Notes: generated by a model not told the origin, from the letters alone. A stretch of 64,000 bases of DNA from Cupriavidus sp. P-10 (GCF_003402535.2 NZ_AP025171.1:310001-374000), one strand, 5' to 3'. Shown: positions 1 through 8,603, numbered from the stretch's first letter. Made by a program: numbers and translations.

Positions 1-144
1 CACGGCCTTCTGGATCTGTGCCTCCATGGTGACCGGAATGTCTTCGGGGAAATCGGAAGGCTGCCAGCCGGGGGCATAGGGTGCGGCCGTGATGATCAGC
101 GGCTGCTGGTTTTCGGGAAAGAGGTGGCCATCGAGGAAGTTCAT
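1..144 (-). CDS. BKACE-family (3-keto-5-aminohexanoate cleavage) protein, N-terminal fragment
   Basis: Only the first 48 codons are in the window; the gene runs off the left edge. The N-terminus opens MNFLDGHLFPENQ and continues with LIITAAPYAPGW and EDIPVTMEAQIQKAV. From memory this matches the beginning of beta-keto acid cleavage enzymes (BKACE, former DUF849), which are Zn-dependent TIM barrels that condense a beta-keto acid with acetyl-CoA. The start is the ATG at 144, 32 bp after the TauD-type dioxygenase gene on the same strand, so the two are probably co-transcribed. The substrate cannot be told from this fragment. Confidence 0.72.
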   Translation of the reverse strand, partial: MNFLDGHLFPENQQPLIITAAPYAPGWQPSDFPEDIPVTMEAQIQKAV

Positions 145-176
145 GGGGAGTCTCCGGTTCGGAAGGCGGCTTCGGT

Positions 177-1022
177 TCAGTAGGGGATGTCGCCGACGAT
201 GGCTGCGCGCTCCATCTTGCGCGGCGCGGGAAAGTAGTCGTTGAGCGCGTAGTGCTGCGTGCAGCGGTTGTCCCACACGGCGATATCGCCCTGCTGCCAT
301 GACCAGCGCACCTGGTATTCGGGAATGGTGGCGCGGCTGATCAGGTAGCTGAGCAGCAGGGCCGCGCCGGGCGCCTTGTCGATGCCGTGACGCACGTTGG
401 CCGGTGTGGCGTAGTTGGTGAAGTAGGTGGAGAAGCCTGCACCGACGAACAGCACCTTTTCCCCGGTTTCCGGATGCGTGCGCACGACCGGATGCTCTAC
501 CGGCGGATGGTCCTGCGCCAGCTTGGCGCGCGCCTCGGGCGTCATGACCGCACCGAAGCTCTGCTCGATACTGGCGCGGGCGCGCAGGCCATCGACCTTC
601 GCCTTGATGTCGTCCGGCAGTTCCTCGTAGGCCTTCACCATGTTGACCCAGATGGTGTCGCCGCCAATCTCGGGACATTCGATGCAGCGCAGTACCGCGC
701 CCATGGCCGGGTTCGGGCGCCAGAGGCCGTCGCAATGGTAGTTGTTCTCGTAGCTGTGCGGGTTGTCGCTGCGGTAGACCCGCACCAGGCCCGGATGGTC
801 GGGGTCGCTGCCGACTACGGGATGGTCTTCCAGCTTGCCGAAGGCGCTGGCGAAGGCCACGTGCTCGGCACGCGTGATGTCCTGCTTGCGGAAGAAGAGT
901 ACGCGGTGCCTGAGCAGCGCTGCCTTGATGTCGGCGAAGAGCGCCGGGTCGCGCGCCGCGTCGCCGAGATGGATGCCCTTGATTTCGGCGCCGATGGCGG
1001 GGGTGATCTGCCTGATCTCCAT
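177..1022 (-). CDS. TauD/TfdA-family Fe(II)/2-oxoglutarate dioxygenase
   Basis: The protein has 281 residues, the usual size for the TauD/TfdA family. These cytosolic enzymes hydroxylate sulfonates, aryloxyacetates or related acids, using 2-oxoglutarate and O2. The facial triad is visible as H96-C-D98 (in NNYHCDGLW) and H257 (CTQHYAL). The 2-oxoglutarate-binding arginine is R268 or R272 near the C-terminus (PRKMERAA). The ATG at 1022 follows a purine-rich GGAG-like site. The gene leads the BKACE gene on the same strand, which suggests a short catabolic operon. The substrate is unknown; calling it taurine dioxygenase would be over-specific. Confidence 0.88.
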   Translation of the reverse strand: MEIRQITPAIGAEIKGIHLGDAARDPALFADIKAALLRHRVLFFRKQDITRAEHVAFASAFGKLEDHPVVGSDPDHPGLVRVYRSDNPHSYENNYHCDGLWRPNPAMGAVLRCIECPEIGGDTIWVNMVKAYEELPDDIKAKVDGLRARASIEQSFGAVMTPEARAKLAQDHPPVEHPVVRTHPETGEKVLFVGAGFSTYFTNYATPANVRHGIDKAPGAALLLSYLISRATIPEYQVRWSWQQGDIAVWDNRCTQHYALNDYFPAPRKMERAAIVGDIPY

Positions 1023-1385
1023 TTCCAGTCTCCTGCAGTTTGGTGGATCTGCGCGCAGGTCCTTGCCTGCTTGGGAATGGAGTATCGGCGGATCGAAGGG
1101 TGCTCGCTTGCTTTACTGGGACATTCGTTTGTCAATTTGGGACATGTGGCGCGCACTCGCCTGTGCTGCGCTCCGCAAGGCGCCGGGGGCAGCCCATTGC
1201 CGCCAGGAATGAACGAGGAGGGTCGTCAGCGACCAGAATGCATTCGCCGGAGGAAGGGATTTCTTGTCGAAATGCAGGACGTATCTGCGGGCGCCGTCCA
1301 GCGGCTTGCCGCCGCTGTCAACGCGTGCCGCCGGATAAATCGCATCGGCCGGCAGGTGGTATGGCGATCAACACACGGGGCTGGA
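1023..1385. other. 363-bp stretch without a convincing gene
   Basis: I see no reading frame here with recognisable protein character. Two copies of the octamer TGGGACAT, 21 bp apart (1117-1124 and 1138-1145), resemble the repeated ends of some IS21-type elements, but no transposase remains. The right half lies downstream of the DUF2188 gene and may hold its 3' region. Confidence 0.5.
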
Positions 1386-1601
1386 TCACGAGCGTTGCGT
1401 ATCGCCGCACGCGCTGCGCAAGTGCACCTCCCCGTCATGGCGATGGATGTGCAATTCAGCGTTCTGTCGCATCGCCAGATTCCAGCCCGCGGCAATTGCC
1501 GCTTCCATGGTCGAATATTTTTGGGGCTTGATATCGAGGCCGCTGAATTCCAACGCCCAACCGACTTCCGCGGGTAGAACGCGAATGATCCGCGATTGCA
1601 T
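1386..1601 (-). CDS. small DUF2188-like protein
   Basis: This 71-residue cytosolic protein has the layout of DUF2188: a short beta strand with a GWALEF segment, a helix with TMEAAIAAGWNLA, then a strand AELHIHRHDGEV ending in the typical H-x(2)-D-G turn. The ATG at 1601 is preceded by AAGGT at a suitable distance. Its promoter side faces the MerR operator at 1695-1725, and the only promoter I can see for it is that MerR-type promoter. The function of DUF2188 is not known. Control by a metal sensor is inferred from position alone. Confidence 0.68.
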   Translation of the reverse strand: MQSRIIRVLPAEVGWALEFSGLDIKPQKYSTMEAAIAAGWNLAMRQNAELHIHRHDGEVHLRSACGDTQRS

Positions 1602-1694
1602 ACTGACCTTTCAAGAGTTACCGCTGCGTATGGCGGCCGCTGTCGTTCTGCGGTCGAAATGCAATCCTCCTTCCCTAAAGTGCGGTTTAGGCAT

Positions 1695-1725
1695 AGCCTA
1701 GGTCCGTACCATGGTACGGAGTCAA
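1695..1725 (-). promoter_or_regulatory. MerR-type promoter/operator
   Basis: Reading leftward on the minus strand there is a -35 box TTGACT (1720-1725), a 19-bp spacer and a -10 box TAGGCT (1695-1700). The spacer carries most of the perfect 18-bp palindrome TCCGTACCATGGTACGGA (1703-1720). An over-long 19-bp spacer with a TCCGTAC/GTACGGA dyad is the hallmark of promoters twisted open by MerR, as in mercury resistance operons. Transcription would start near 1688 and run into the DUF2188 gene, while merR lies divergently at 1729. Confidence 0.88.
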
Positions 1726-1728
1726 GGG

Positions 1729-2166
1729 ATGGAGCAAACACTGACGATCGGGAAGCTGGCCAAGGCGGCCGGGGTCGGCGTGGAGACGGTACGCTACTAC
1801 CATCGGTGCGGGCTGCTGCCGGTGCCGGAGCGCGCCTTTGGCACGATTCGCCATTACTCGGAACAGAGCCTGCAGCGGCTCCATTTCATCCGCCAGGCCC
1901 AGTCGCTAGGGTTCACGCTGGAAGAAGTCCGGGTACTGCTCCATCAGAACCATGGCAAGTGCAACACGGCCCGCGTGCTGGCCGAGCAAAAGCTTGGTCT
2001 GGTGGAGGAAAGGCTGAAGGAGTTGCGACGAATGCGAGCGGAACTGAAGAACCTGATCGGGCAATGCCGCGCCAATGGCACGGAGAGTTGTTGTCCCTTG
2101 ATCGACACGTTGTCGACGAACACCAGGCCAGAAAACGCGCGTGTCGCGCCATTGCGGCATCAGTGA
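1729..2166 (+). CDS. merR: MerR-family metal-responsive regulator, Hg(II) type
   Basis: This 145-residue regulator has an N-terminal winged helix (LTIGKLAKAAGVGVETVRYY), a dimerisation coiled coil and three cysteines at 78, 113 and 122. The 35 and 9 spacing equals that of mercury MerR (82/117/126), and the SC-CPLI end is also MerR-like. I chose ATG 1729 because the upstream in-frame ATG at 1711 lies inside the operator palindrome. The site GGAG...AAGGG directly precedes 1729. No merT, merP or merA lies in the window, so its target appears to be the divergent DUF2188 gene. A Pb/Cd sensor of the PbrR kind has similar cysteines and remains possible. Confidence 0.85.
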   Translation: MEQTLTIGKLAKAAGVGVETVRYYHRCGLLPVPERAFGTIRHYSEQSLQRLHFIRQAQSLGFTLEEVRVLLHQNHGKCNTARVLAEQKLGLVEERLKELRRMRAELKNLIGQCRANGTESCCPLIDTLSTNTRPENARVAPLRHQ

Positions 2167-2306
2167 CCGGGGGGCGGGCTTTGTCGACGCAGCCAGGCGC
2201 GCGCCGCCGGCATTCGACAGCGCGATCCCGGGGGCCGGTCGCCAATATCAGGGGCAGTGAGCTGGCGCTGGCAATGGCAGCGTAGCGCCAGCGGGCATGC
2301 GGCGCG

Positions 2307-5018
2307 TCAGACCTGCCACGCCGCGGCCTTGTCTCCCGACTTGCCGTAGCGCTCGCGCGCCGCGCGCACGACATCGGGAGACAACTTGCCGTCATCCGCC
2401 AGCGCCCGCAGCGCCGCCACCACCACGGAATGCCGGTCCACCTCGAAGAACGCGCGCAATGCCTGGCGCGTATCGCTGCGCCCGAAGCCGTCGGTGCCCA
2501 GCGTCACGTAGCGCGCCGGCACGCATGCGCGGATCAGCTCTGGCACCGCGCGCACATAGTCGGTGGCGGCGATCACCGGGCCGTTTGACCCGACCAGCAG
2601 CGTTTCGACATACGAGCGGGCATGCTCTTCGTTCAAGCGGTTGCTGCGTTCCACGGCGATCGCGTCGCGCTGCAGCTCGGTAAAGCTGGTCACGCTCCAC
2701 ACCTGCGCCACCACGCCCCAGTCGTCTTCAAGCAGGCGCGCGGCGGCGATCACCTCGGGCAGGATGGCGCCCGCGCCAAGCAGGTTGACCTGGCTGGCAT
2801 CGCGCCGGTCCGGCGTGAGCGAATACATGCCCTTCAGGATGCCGTCGCGCACGGCATCGGCCGCCTGCGGCATGGACGGCTGCGCATAGTTCTCGTTGCC
2901 GACGGTGATGTAGTAGAAGACGTCGCGCTGCTGCTCGCCCATCTCGCGCATGCCGTGCTCCACGATCGCCGCCACTTCATAGGCAAAGGCGGGATCCCAC
3001 GCGCGGCAGTTGGGGATGGTCGACGCCGCCAGGTGGCTGGTGCCGTCCTGGTGCTGCAGCCCCTCGCCGCCGAGCGTGGTCTTGCCCGAGGTGGCGCCGA
3101 TCAGGAAGCCACGGGCGCGCTGGTCGGCAGCGGCCCAGATCAGGTCGCCGATGCGCTGGAAGCCGAACATCGAGTAGTAGATGTAGAACGGCAGCATCGG
3201 CAGGTCGTGCACGCTGTACGCGGTGGCCGCGGCGATCCATGACGAGATCGCGCCGGCTTCGGAGATGCCTTCTTCCAGGATCTGCCCGCCGGTGGATTCG
3301 CGGTAGTACAGCATCGAACCCAGGTCTTCCGGCTCATAGCGCTGGCCCAGCGGCGAATAGATGCCGACCTGCCGGAACAGGTTGGCCATGCCGAAGGTGC
3401 GCGCCTCGTCAGCGACCACCGGCACGATGCGCGGCCCGAGCGCGGCGTCCTTGAGCAGGCTGCCGAGCATGCGCACCACGGCCATGGTGGTCGACATCTC
3501 CTTGCCGTCCGCGGCCAGCGCGAAGCCGGCCCACTGGCCGGACGGCGGCACCGTGAGCGCAGTCGTGGCGGCCTGCCGGCGCCGCGGCAGGTAGCCGCCG
3601 AGCGCGGCCCGGCGCGCGTGCAGGTAGCGCATCTCCGGGCTGTCGTCGGCGGGTTTGTAGAAGCGCAGGTTGGCGACGTCGTCGTCCGACAGCGGCAGCT
3701 GGAAGCGGTCGCGGAAGGCCTTCAGGTCCTCCAGTTCCAGCTTTTTCTGCTGGTGCGTCGTCATGCGCCCCTGGCCTGCCGTGCCCATGCCAAAACCCTT
3801 CATGGTCTTCGCCAGGATCACGGTCGGCTGGCCGCGGTGGCCCATGGCGCGCGCGTAGGCGGCGTGCAGCTTGCGCAGGTCATGGCCGCCGCGGCGCAGG
3901 CGGTCGATATCGTCGTTGCTCAGGTGCGCGGCGAGTGCGGCGAGCTCGGGGTTCTGCTGGAAGAAGTGCTCGCGGTTATAGGCACCGTCGTTGGCCGAGA
4001 AGGTCTGGAACTGGCCGTCGACGGTCTGCGCGAAGGCACGCACCAGCGCGCCGGAGCGGTCGCGGGCGAACAGCTCATCCCAGTCCGAGCCCCACAGCAC
4101 CTTGATCACGTTCCAGCCGGCGCCGGCGAACAGCGCTTCGAGTTCATCGACGATGCGGCCGTTGCCGCGCACCGGGCCGTCGAGCCGCTGCAGGTTGCAG
4201 TTGATGACGAACACCAGGTTGTCGAGCTGCTCGCGCGCGGCCAGCGACAATGCCCCGATCGACTCGGGCTCGTCCATTTCGCCGTCGCCGAAGAAGCCCC
4301 AGACCTTGCGCGAGGACACCGGCTGCAGGCCGCGGTTCTGCAGGTAGCGCATGAAGCGCGCCTGGTAGATCGAATTGATGGGGCCGATCCCCATCGACCC
4401 GGTCGGGAACTGCCAGAAGTCTGGCATCAGCCAGGGATGCGGGTAGGAGCACAGGCCCGGGCCGTCGATCTCGCGCCGGTAGTGCTGCAGGTGCGTTTCG
4501 TCGAGGAACCCTTCCAGGTAGGCGCGGGCATAGACGCCAGGCGCCGAGTGCGGCTGGAAATAGACCAGGTCCCCACCTTGCGCGTCACCCTGTGCGCCGT
4601 CAGCGCGGAAGAAGTGGTTGAAACCGACTTCGAACAGATCCGCCGCCGAGGCATAGCTGGCGATATGGCCGCCCAGTTCGCCATAGGCGCGGTTGGCGCG
4701 CACCACCATGGCCAGCGCGTTCCAGCGCAGCGCGGCGCCCAGCCGGGCTTCGATTTCCAGGTCGCCGGGGTAGGGCGGTTGTGCCTGCACCGGGATCGTA
4801 TTCACATAGGCGCCCGGGCCGGCGGCGGGCGGCGGCAAGCCCTGCGCCGCGGCGTGCGCGGCCAGGCGCTGCAGCAGGAAGCTGGCGCGCGTGCTGCCGG
4901 CGTGGGCCAGCACGCCTTCGAGCGCGTCCAGCCATTCGCGCGTTTCCTGGGGATCGCTGTCCTCGTTGGCCGAGGGCAGCGCAAGCATCGATTGCACACC
5001 GTTTGCCAGGTTAGTCAT
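2307..5018 (-). CDS. homodimeric 2-oxoacid (pyruvate/2-oxobutyrate) dehydrogenase E1 component, AceE/MdeB type
   Basis: At 903 residues this is full-length AceE size. It catalyses thiamine-diphosphate-dependent decarboxylation of pyruvate or 2-oxobutyrate and transfer to a lipoyl E2 subunit. The ThDP motif begins at GDGEMDEPES (residue 244 on) and ends at INCNLQRLDGPVRGNG. The loop GEGLQHQDGTSH typical of E1p is also present. No E2 or E3 gene is nearby. The divergent gene at 5192 is an Lrp regulator, the same arrangement as mdeR-mdeAB of Pseudomonas putida, where MdeB handles 2-oxobutyrate from methionine. No mdeA is present here. Substrate choice between pyruvate and 2-oxobutyrate is open. 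Confidence 0.9.
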   Translation of the reverse strand: MTNLANGVQSMLALPSANEDSDPQETREWLDALEGVLAHAGSTRASFLLQRLAAHAAAQGLPPPAAGPGAYVNTIPVQAQPPYPGDLEIEARLGAALRWNALAMVVRANRAYGELGGHIASYASAADLFEVGFNHFFRADGAQGDAQGGDLVYFQPHSAPGVYARAYLEGFLDETHLQHYRREIDGPGLCSYPHPWLMPDFWQFPTGSMGIGPINSIYQARFMRYLQNRGLQPVSSRKVWGFFGDGEMDEPESIGALSLAAREQLDNLVFVINCNLQRLDGPVRGNGRIVDELEALFAGAGWNVIKVLWGSDWDELFARDRSGALVRAFAQTVDGQFQTFSANDGAYNREHFFQQNPELAALAAHLSNDDIDRLRRGGHDLRKLHAAYARAMGHRGQPTVILAKTMKGFGMGTAGQGRMTTHQQKKLELEDLKAFRDRFQLPLSDDDVANLRFYKPADDSPEMRYLHARRAALGGYLPRRRQAATTALTVPPSGQWAGFALAADGKEMSTTMAVVRMLGSLLKDAALGPRIVPVVADEARTFGMANLFRQVGIYSPLGQRYEPEDLGSMLYYRESTGGQILEEGISEAGAISSWIAAATAYSVHDLPMLPFYIYYSMFGFQRIGDLIWAAADQRARGFLIGATSGKTTLGGEGLQHQDGTSHLAASTIPNCRAWDPAFAYEVAAIVEHGMREMGEQQRDVFYYITVGNENYAQPSMPQAADAVRDGILKGMYSLTPDRRDASQVNLLGAGAILPEVIAAARLLEDDWGVVAQVWSVTSFTELQRDAIAVERSNRLNEEHARSYVETLLVGSNGPVIAATDYVRAVPELIRACVPARYVTLGTDGFGRSDTRQALRAFFEVDRHSVVVAALRALADDGKLSPDVVRAARERYGKSGDKAAAWQV

Positions 5019-5191
5019 GGCACCGCTCCTGTCCGTCTTCCATGTCTGTGGTGGCAGGCCAGGGAAATGCCCGCCGATGCCAACAAGATTACCCCTTGAG
5101 CCGCAGAGAATGTGTCTGAATTACCTTGCGTGAACGGGCTGTCGCAGTATAAAAATTCTCCAGAACCGCATGAATCCGGAATTGTTACGTC

Positions 5192-5710
5192 ATGAACGAA
5201 ACGTCACTCAGGCTCGATCGCATCGATATCGCCATCCTCAACCAGCTGCAGCAGAACGCCCGCATCACCAATGCGGAGCTGGCGCGCGCCGTGAACCTGT
5301 CGCCGACGCCCTGCTTCAACCGCGTCAAGGCGCTGGAGAAAATGGGACTGATCAAGCAGCAGGTCACGCTGCTGAATGCCGAGGCGCTGGGCCTGCGCAT
5401 CAACGTCTTTATCCAGGTCAGCCTGGAAAAGCAGGTGGAAGACGCGCTGCGCCGCTTCGAGGCGGCCATCGACAAGCGACCCGAGGTGATGGAGTGCTAC
5501 CTGATGACCGGCGACGCTGACTACCTGCTGCGCGTGGTCGTGCCCAGCATGCAGAGCCTGGAGCGCTTTATCCTGGAGCAGCTGACCAAGATCCCGGGCG
5601 TGTCCAATATCCGGTCGAGCTTCGCGCTGAAGCAGGTGCGGTACCGGACGGCGCTGCCGCTGCCGGCGGGGGGATTGACGTTGAGCGTGGCGGAAGAAGA
5701 GGGCGAGTAG
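5192..5710 (+). CDS. Lrp/AsnC-family transcriptional regulator
   Basis: The protein has 172 residues, slightly longer than Lrp. It has an N-terminal helix-turn-helix ([20 protein letters not shown], then [19 protein letters not shown]) and a C-terminal RAM ligand domain with the typical [11 protein letters not shown] segment. It is transcribed away from the E1 gene, with 173 bp between the two starts, so it most likely controls that gene in response to an amino or keto acid. A resemblance to MdeR is inferred from context. The start ATG 5192 lies in the tract TTACGTCATGAACG without a strong ribosome-binding site. Confidence 0.92.
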   Translation: MNETSLRLDRIDIAILNQLQQNARITNAELARAVNLSPTPCFNRVKALEKMGLIKQQVTLLNAEALGLRINVFIQVSLEKQVEDALRRFEAAIDKRPEVMECYLMTGDADYLLRVVVPSMQSLERFILEQLTKIPGVSNIRSSFALKQVRYRTALPLPAGGLTLSVAEEEGE

Positions 5711-5718
5711 CCTGCAGG

Positions 5719-6642
5719 CTAGCGCGCGTCACGCCCCTCGTCCGCGCCATCCACCGCGAACTCCGACAACGCCACCTCACGGAAATGCCGTACCACCGGG
5801 CTGTCGTGCGCCGGCAGCCAGGTGAGGGCGAGTCCGATGCTGGCGCCATCCGGGTAGCCGGCCAGGTCGCGGATCACCATGCGGTCGTTGGCGAAGCGCT
5901 GCATGATCGACGGCACCAGCGCCACGCCCAGCCCGCTTTCCACCAGCGCCAGCACGGTCTGTACCTGCGTGGCCTCTTGCGTGACGCGCGGCTGGAAGCC
6001 CGCCATCTGGCATGCCGACAGCGCGGCGCTGCGCAGGCCGGAGGCTTCGCCCTGCTCGTACATGACAAAGCGCTCCTGCGCCAGGTCGGCCAGCGTCAGT
6101 GACGGCTTGCCCGCCAGCGGATGGCTGCGCGGCAGGGCGGCGACAAAGCGGTCGCGCTCCAGCAGCGCCAGCGCAGTGTTGCCCGGCGTCAGCAACGGCG
6201 TGCGCACCAGGCCCACGTCCAGGGCCTCGTCCTCCAGCCACTGCATGATGCGGGTCGAGGTGGCTTCGCGCAGCACCAGCTCGACGCCGGGGTATTCATT
6301 GCGAAAGCGCGTCACCAGCCGCGGCAGCAGGTGCGACGTAGTGGTGCCGACAAAGCCGACGCGCAAGGTGCCGGCCATGCCACTGCTGGCCGACTGCACC
6401 AGTTCGCTGAACTGGCCGGCATGGAACAGGATGCGCCGGGCCTCGGCCAGCGCGGCGCGGCCGGTCTCGGTCAGCGTGACGCCGCGCGGCTCGCGCACGA
6501 ACAGGGTGGCGTCGAGTTCCGACTCGAGCTTCTGGATCGAGACTGTCAGCGCGGGCTGGGCGATATGCAGGCGTTCTGCCGCGCGGCGGAAATTAAGGGT
6601 CTCGGCCAGCACGACGAAGTGCCGGATGCGGCGCAGTTCCAT
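5719..6642 (-). CDS. LysR-family transcriptional regulator
   Basis: This 307-residue LysR protein starts at the ATG at 6642 (MELRRIRHFVVLAETLNF), not at the longer open frame upstream, because the winged helix must begin at this methionine. The HTH covers about residues 1-60 (RRAAERLHIAQPALTVSIQKLE) and the effector domain about 90-295. It faces the MaoC/thiolase-like/DUF35 operon across 273 bp, which contain a good LysR box at 6717-6737. It is therefore the probable activator of that operon. It converges with the Lrp gene, with only 8 bp between the stops. Confidence 0.92.
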   Translation of the reverse strand: MELRRIRHFVVLAETLNFRRAAERLHIAQPALTVSIQKLESELDATLFVREPRGVTLTETGRAALAEARRILFHAGQFSELVQSASSGMAGTLRVGFVGTTTSHLLPRLVTRFRNEYPGVELVLREATSTRIMQWLEDEALDVGLVRTPLLTPGNTALALLERDRFVAALPRSHPLAGKPSLTLADLAQERFVMYEQGEASGLRSAALSACQMAGFQPRVTQEATQVQTVLALVESGLGVALVPSIMQRFANDRMVIRDLAGYPDGASIGLALTWLPAHDSPVVRHFREVALSEFAVDGADEGRDAR

Positions 6643-6716
6643 GGGGTCAGCGGGGGTGCGGGAGCCACATCTTAGTGCGCCCCGCGCCCGCCGGGCAACC
6701 GCGCGCGCCGGGGGGG

Positions 6717-6737
6717 TCGATAAACGCTGCTTATCGA
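6717..6737. promoter_or_regulatory. LysR-type box (TCGATAA-N7-TTATCGA)
   Basis: A perfect inverted repeat with 7-bp arms and a 7-bp spacer contains the T-N11-A signature. It lies between the divergent LysR gene and the MaoC operon, 75 bp from the LysR start codon. This is where an autoregulatory and activating site is expected. Confidence 0.7.
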
Positions 6738-6915
6738 TCGCGCGGGAAACGATATTGGACGCTGCTTCGGCGGCGTCGCTACACTCAATCGCAAGCCGCG
6801 CTATGGCAGCAAGATCGGCAGCAAGATTCGGCAGCAAGAACGAAACGGAGACAGCCGCCCGCTTGGGTCGATCGCGCCGATCGCATCCAGCGAGACCCGG
6901 ACCGACAGGAGCCTC

Positions 6916-7374
6916 ATGCACAGCATTGCATCGCTCGACGACCTGCGTGCGCTTTGCGCCGCGCCGGCCGTGGTGAGCGAGTATTTCCCCATCGGGCAGG
7001 GCGCCATCGATACCTTTGCCGAGCTGACCCATGACCGGCAGTGGATCTACGTGGACCCCGAGCGCGCCGCGGCGGATTCGCCGTACGGCTGCACGGTTGC
7101 GCACGCCTTCCTGATCCTGTCGATGGTGTCGGCGGCGTTCGGGCAGTGCTTTGCCTTCCCGGGCCGCAAGCTGGCGCTGAACTATGGCTTCGACCGGCTG
7201 CGCTTCACCGGCCCGGTGCCGGCCGGCGCGCGCGTGCGCGGCGCGTTCACGCTGCAGCAGCTCGACGATGTCCGCCCCGGCGAAGTGCGCTGTCACTGGA
7301 AAGTAGAGATGCAGGTCGAAGGCAGCGAGCGGCCGGCCATGGTGGCGATCTGGCTGGTGCAGATGCGCTTCTGA
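6916..7374 (+). CDS. MaoC/NodN-like hot-dog protein, catalytic His replaced
   Basis: This 152-residue single hot-dog protein resembles NodN/MaoC enoyl-CoA hydratases: IDTFAELTHDRQWIYVDPERAA followed by TVAHAFLIL. In NodN and PhaJ relatives an Asp is followed five residues later by a catalytic His. Here the Asp is D40 but position 45 is Tyr (codon TAC), while H63 of the helix is kept. It may therefore have altered chemistry or act as a partner subunit. It begins an operon with the thiolase-like gene (38-bp gap) and the DUF35 gene. The ATG at 6916 is the first start of the hot-dog frame. Confidence 0.8.
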   Translation: MHSIASLDDLRALCAAPAVVSEYFPIGQGAIDTFAELTHDRQWIYVDPERAAADSPYGCTVAHAFLILSMVSAAFGQCFAFPGRKLALNYGFDRLRFTGPVPAGARVRGAFTLQQLDDVRPGEVRCHWKVEMQVEGSERPAMVAIWLVQMRF

Positions 7375-7412
7375 ATTTACCCAATATCAATCCCAAGCAA
7401 GACGAGACTCCC

Positions 7413-8579
7413 ATGAGCATCAAAGGCAAGGCATATATCGTCGGGGCCTACGAGCACCCGACCCGCAAGGCGCCGGACAAGTCGGTGGCGCAGCTGCACG
7501 CGGAATCCGCGCGCGGCGCGCTGGCCGATGCCGGCCTGTCGCTGTCGGACGTGGACGGCTATTTCTGCGCCGGCGATGCGCCGGGGCTGGGCGCCACCAA
7601 CATGATCGACTACCTCGGCCTGAAGGTGCGCCATGTGGATTCCACCGACACCGGTGGTTCTGCTTACCTGGTGCATGTCTCGCACGCGGCGCAGGCCATT
7701 GCAGCCGGCAAATGCAATGTGGCGCTGATCACGCTGGCCGGCCGGCCGCGCTCGGAAGGCTCGACCGGCACGCAGGCGCGCAACTGGGGCGCCAACCTGC
7801 CGGACGCGCCGTTCGAGGCGCCGTTCAATCCCGTCACCGTCAACTTGTACGCGATGGTCGCGATGCGCCATATGTACGAGTACGGCACCACGCCCGAGCA
7901 ACTGGCATGGGTCAAGGTGGCGGCGTCGCACCACGCGCAGTACAACCCGCATGCGATGCTGCGCGATGTCGTGACGGTGGAGGACGTGCTGAACTCGCCG
8001 ATGATCGCCGACCCGCTGCACAAGCTCGACTGCTGCGTGGTGTCGGACGGCGGCGGCGCGCTGATCGTGGCGCGGCCCGAGATCGCGGCGACGCTCAAGC
8101 GTCCGAAGGTGAAGATCGTCGGCGCCGGCGAATACGTCAAGGGCCAGCTGGGCGGCGAGGTCGACCTGAGCTGGTCGGGTGCGAAGTTCTCCGGCGCGGC
8201 CGCATTCGCGGAAGCCGGCGTGACCCCGGCCGACATCAAGTACGCCTCGATCTACGACAGCTTCACCATCACCGTGCTGATGCAGCTGGAAGACCTGGGC
8301 TTCTGCAAGAAGGGCGAGGGCGGCAAGTTCGTGGCCGACGGCAACCTGATCTCGGGCGTCGGCAAGCTGCCGTTCAATACCGATGGCGGCGGCCTGTGCA
8401 ACAACCACCCGGCCAACCGCGGCGGCATCACCAAGGTGATCGAGGCGGTGCGCCAGTTGCGCGGCGAAGCGCATCCGGCGGTGCAGGTGAAGAACTGCGA
8501 CCTGGCGCTGGCGCAAGGCACCGGCGGCTACCTGGGCTCGCGCCACGGCAGCGCCACCCTGATCCTCGAGCGCGAATAA
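7413..8579 (+). CDS. thiolase-fold (SCP2-like) protein lacking catalytic cysteines
   Basis: This 388-residue protein has the thiolase fold of the SCP2/lipid-transfer subgroup. The nucleophile loop reads VDSTDTGGSAYL (residues 75-86) with no cysteine between residues 53 and 100. The C-terminal loop that normally holds the second cysteine reads AQGTGGYLG (367-375). The NHPA motif with H332 is retained. Tyrosines sit at 281 (ASIYDSFT) and 373. Cysteine-less SCP2 thiolases paired with DUF35 proteins are known as retro-aldolases (Ltp2 with ChsH2-DUF35), so aldolase or lyase chemistry on a CoA thioester is a fair guess. The start at ATG 7413 is set by homology; a longer frame upstream overlaps the MaoC gene. 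Confidence 0.82.
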   Translation: MSIKGKAYIVGAYEHPTRKAPDKSVAQLHAESARGALADAGLSLSDVDGYFCAGDAPGLGATNMIDYLGLKVRHVDSTDTGGSAYLVHVSHAAQAIAAGKCNVALITLAGRPRSEGSTGTQARNWGANLPDAPFEAPFNPVTVNLYAMVAMRHMYEYGTTPEQLAWVKVAASHHAQYNPHAMLRDVVTVEDVLNSPMIADPLHKLDCCVVSDGGGALIVARPEIAATLKRPKVKIVGAGEYVKGQLGGEVDLSWSGAKFSGAAAFAEAGVTPADIKYASIYDSFTITVLMQLEDLGFCKKGEGGKFVADGNLISGVGKLPFNTDGGGLCNNHPANRGGITKVIEAVRQLRGEAHPAVQVKNCDLALAQGTGGYLGSRHGSATLILERE

Positions 8580-8603
8580 TGAACGATCGCCGGAGCAACT
8601 GAC

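Noticed and set aside
1386..2166. A mercury resistance operon
   Set aside because: Only the regulator and promoter are present. No MerT, MerP, MerA or MerC is encoded on either side.
2297..5099. Long open frames antisense to the E1 gene (for example 3618-5099 on the plus strand)
   Set aside because: They are low-complexity Arg/Ala/Gly-rich shadows produced by the high GC third-position bias of the real gene, and none shows domain character.
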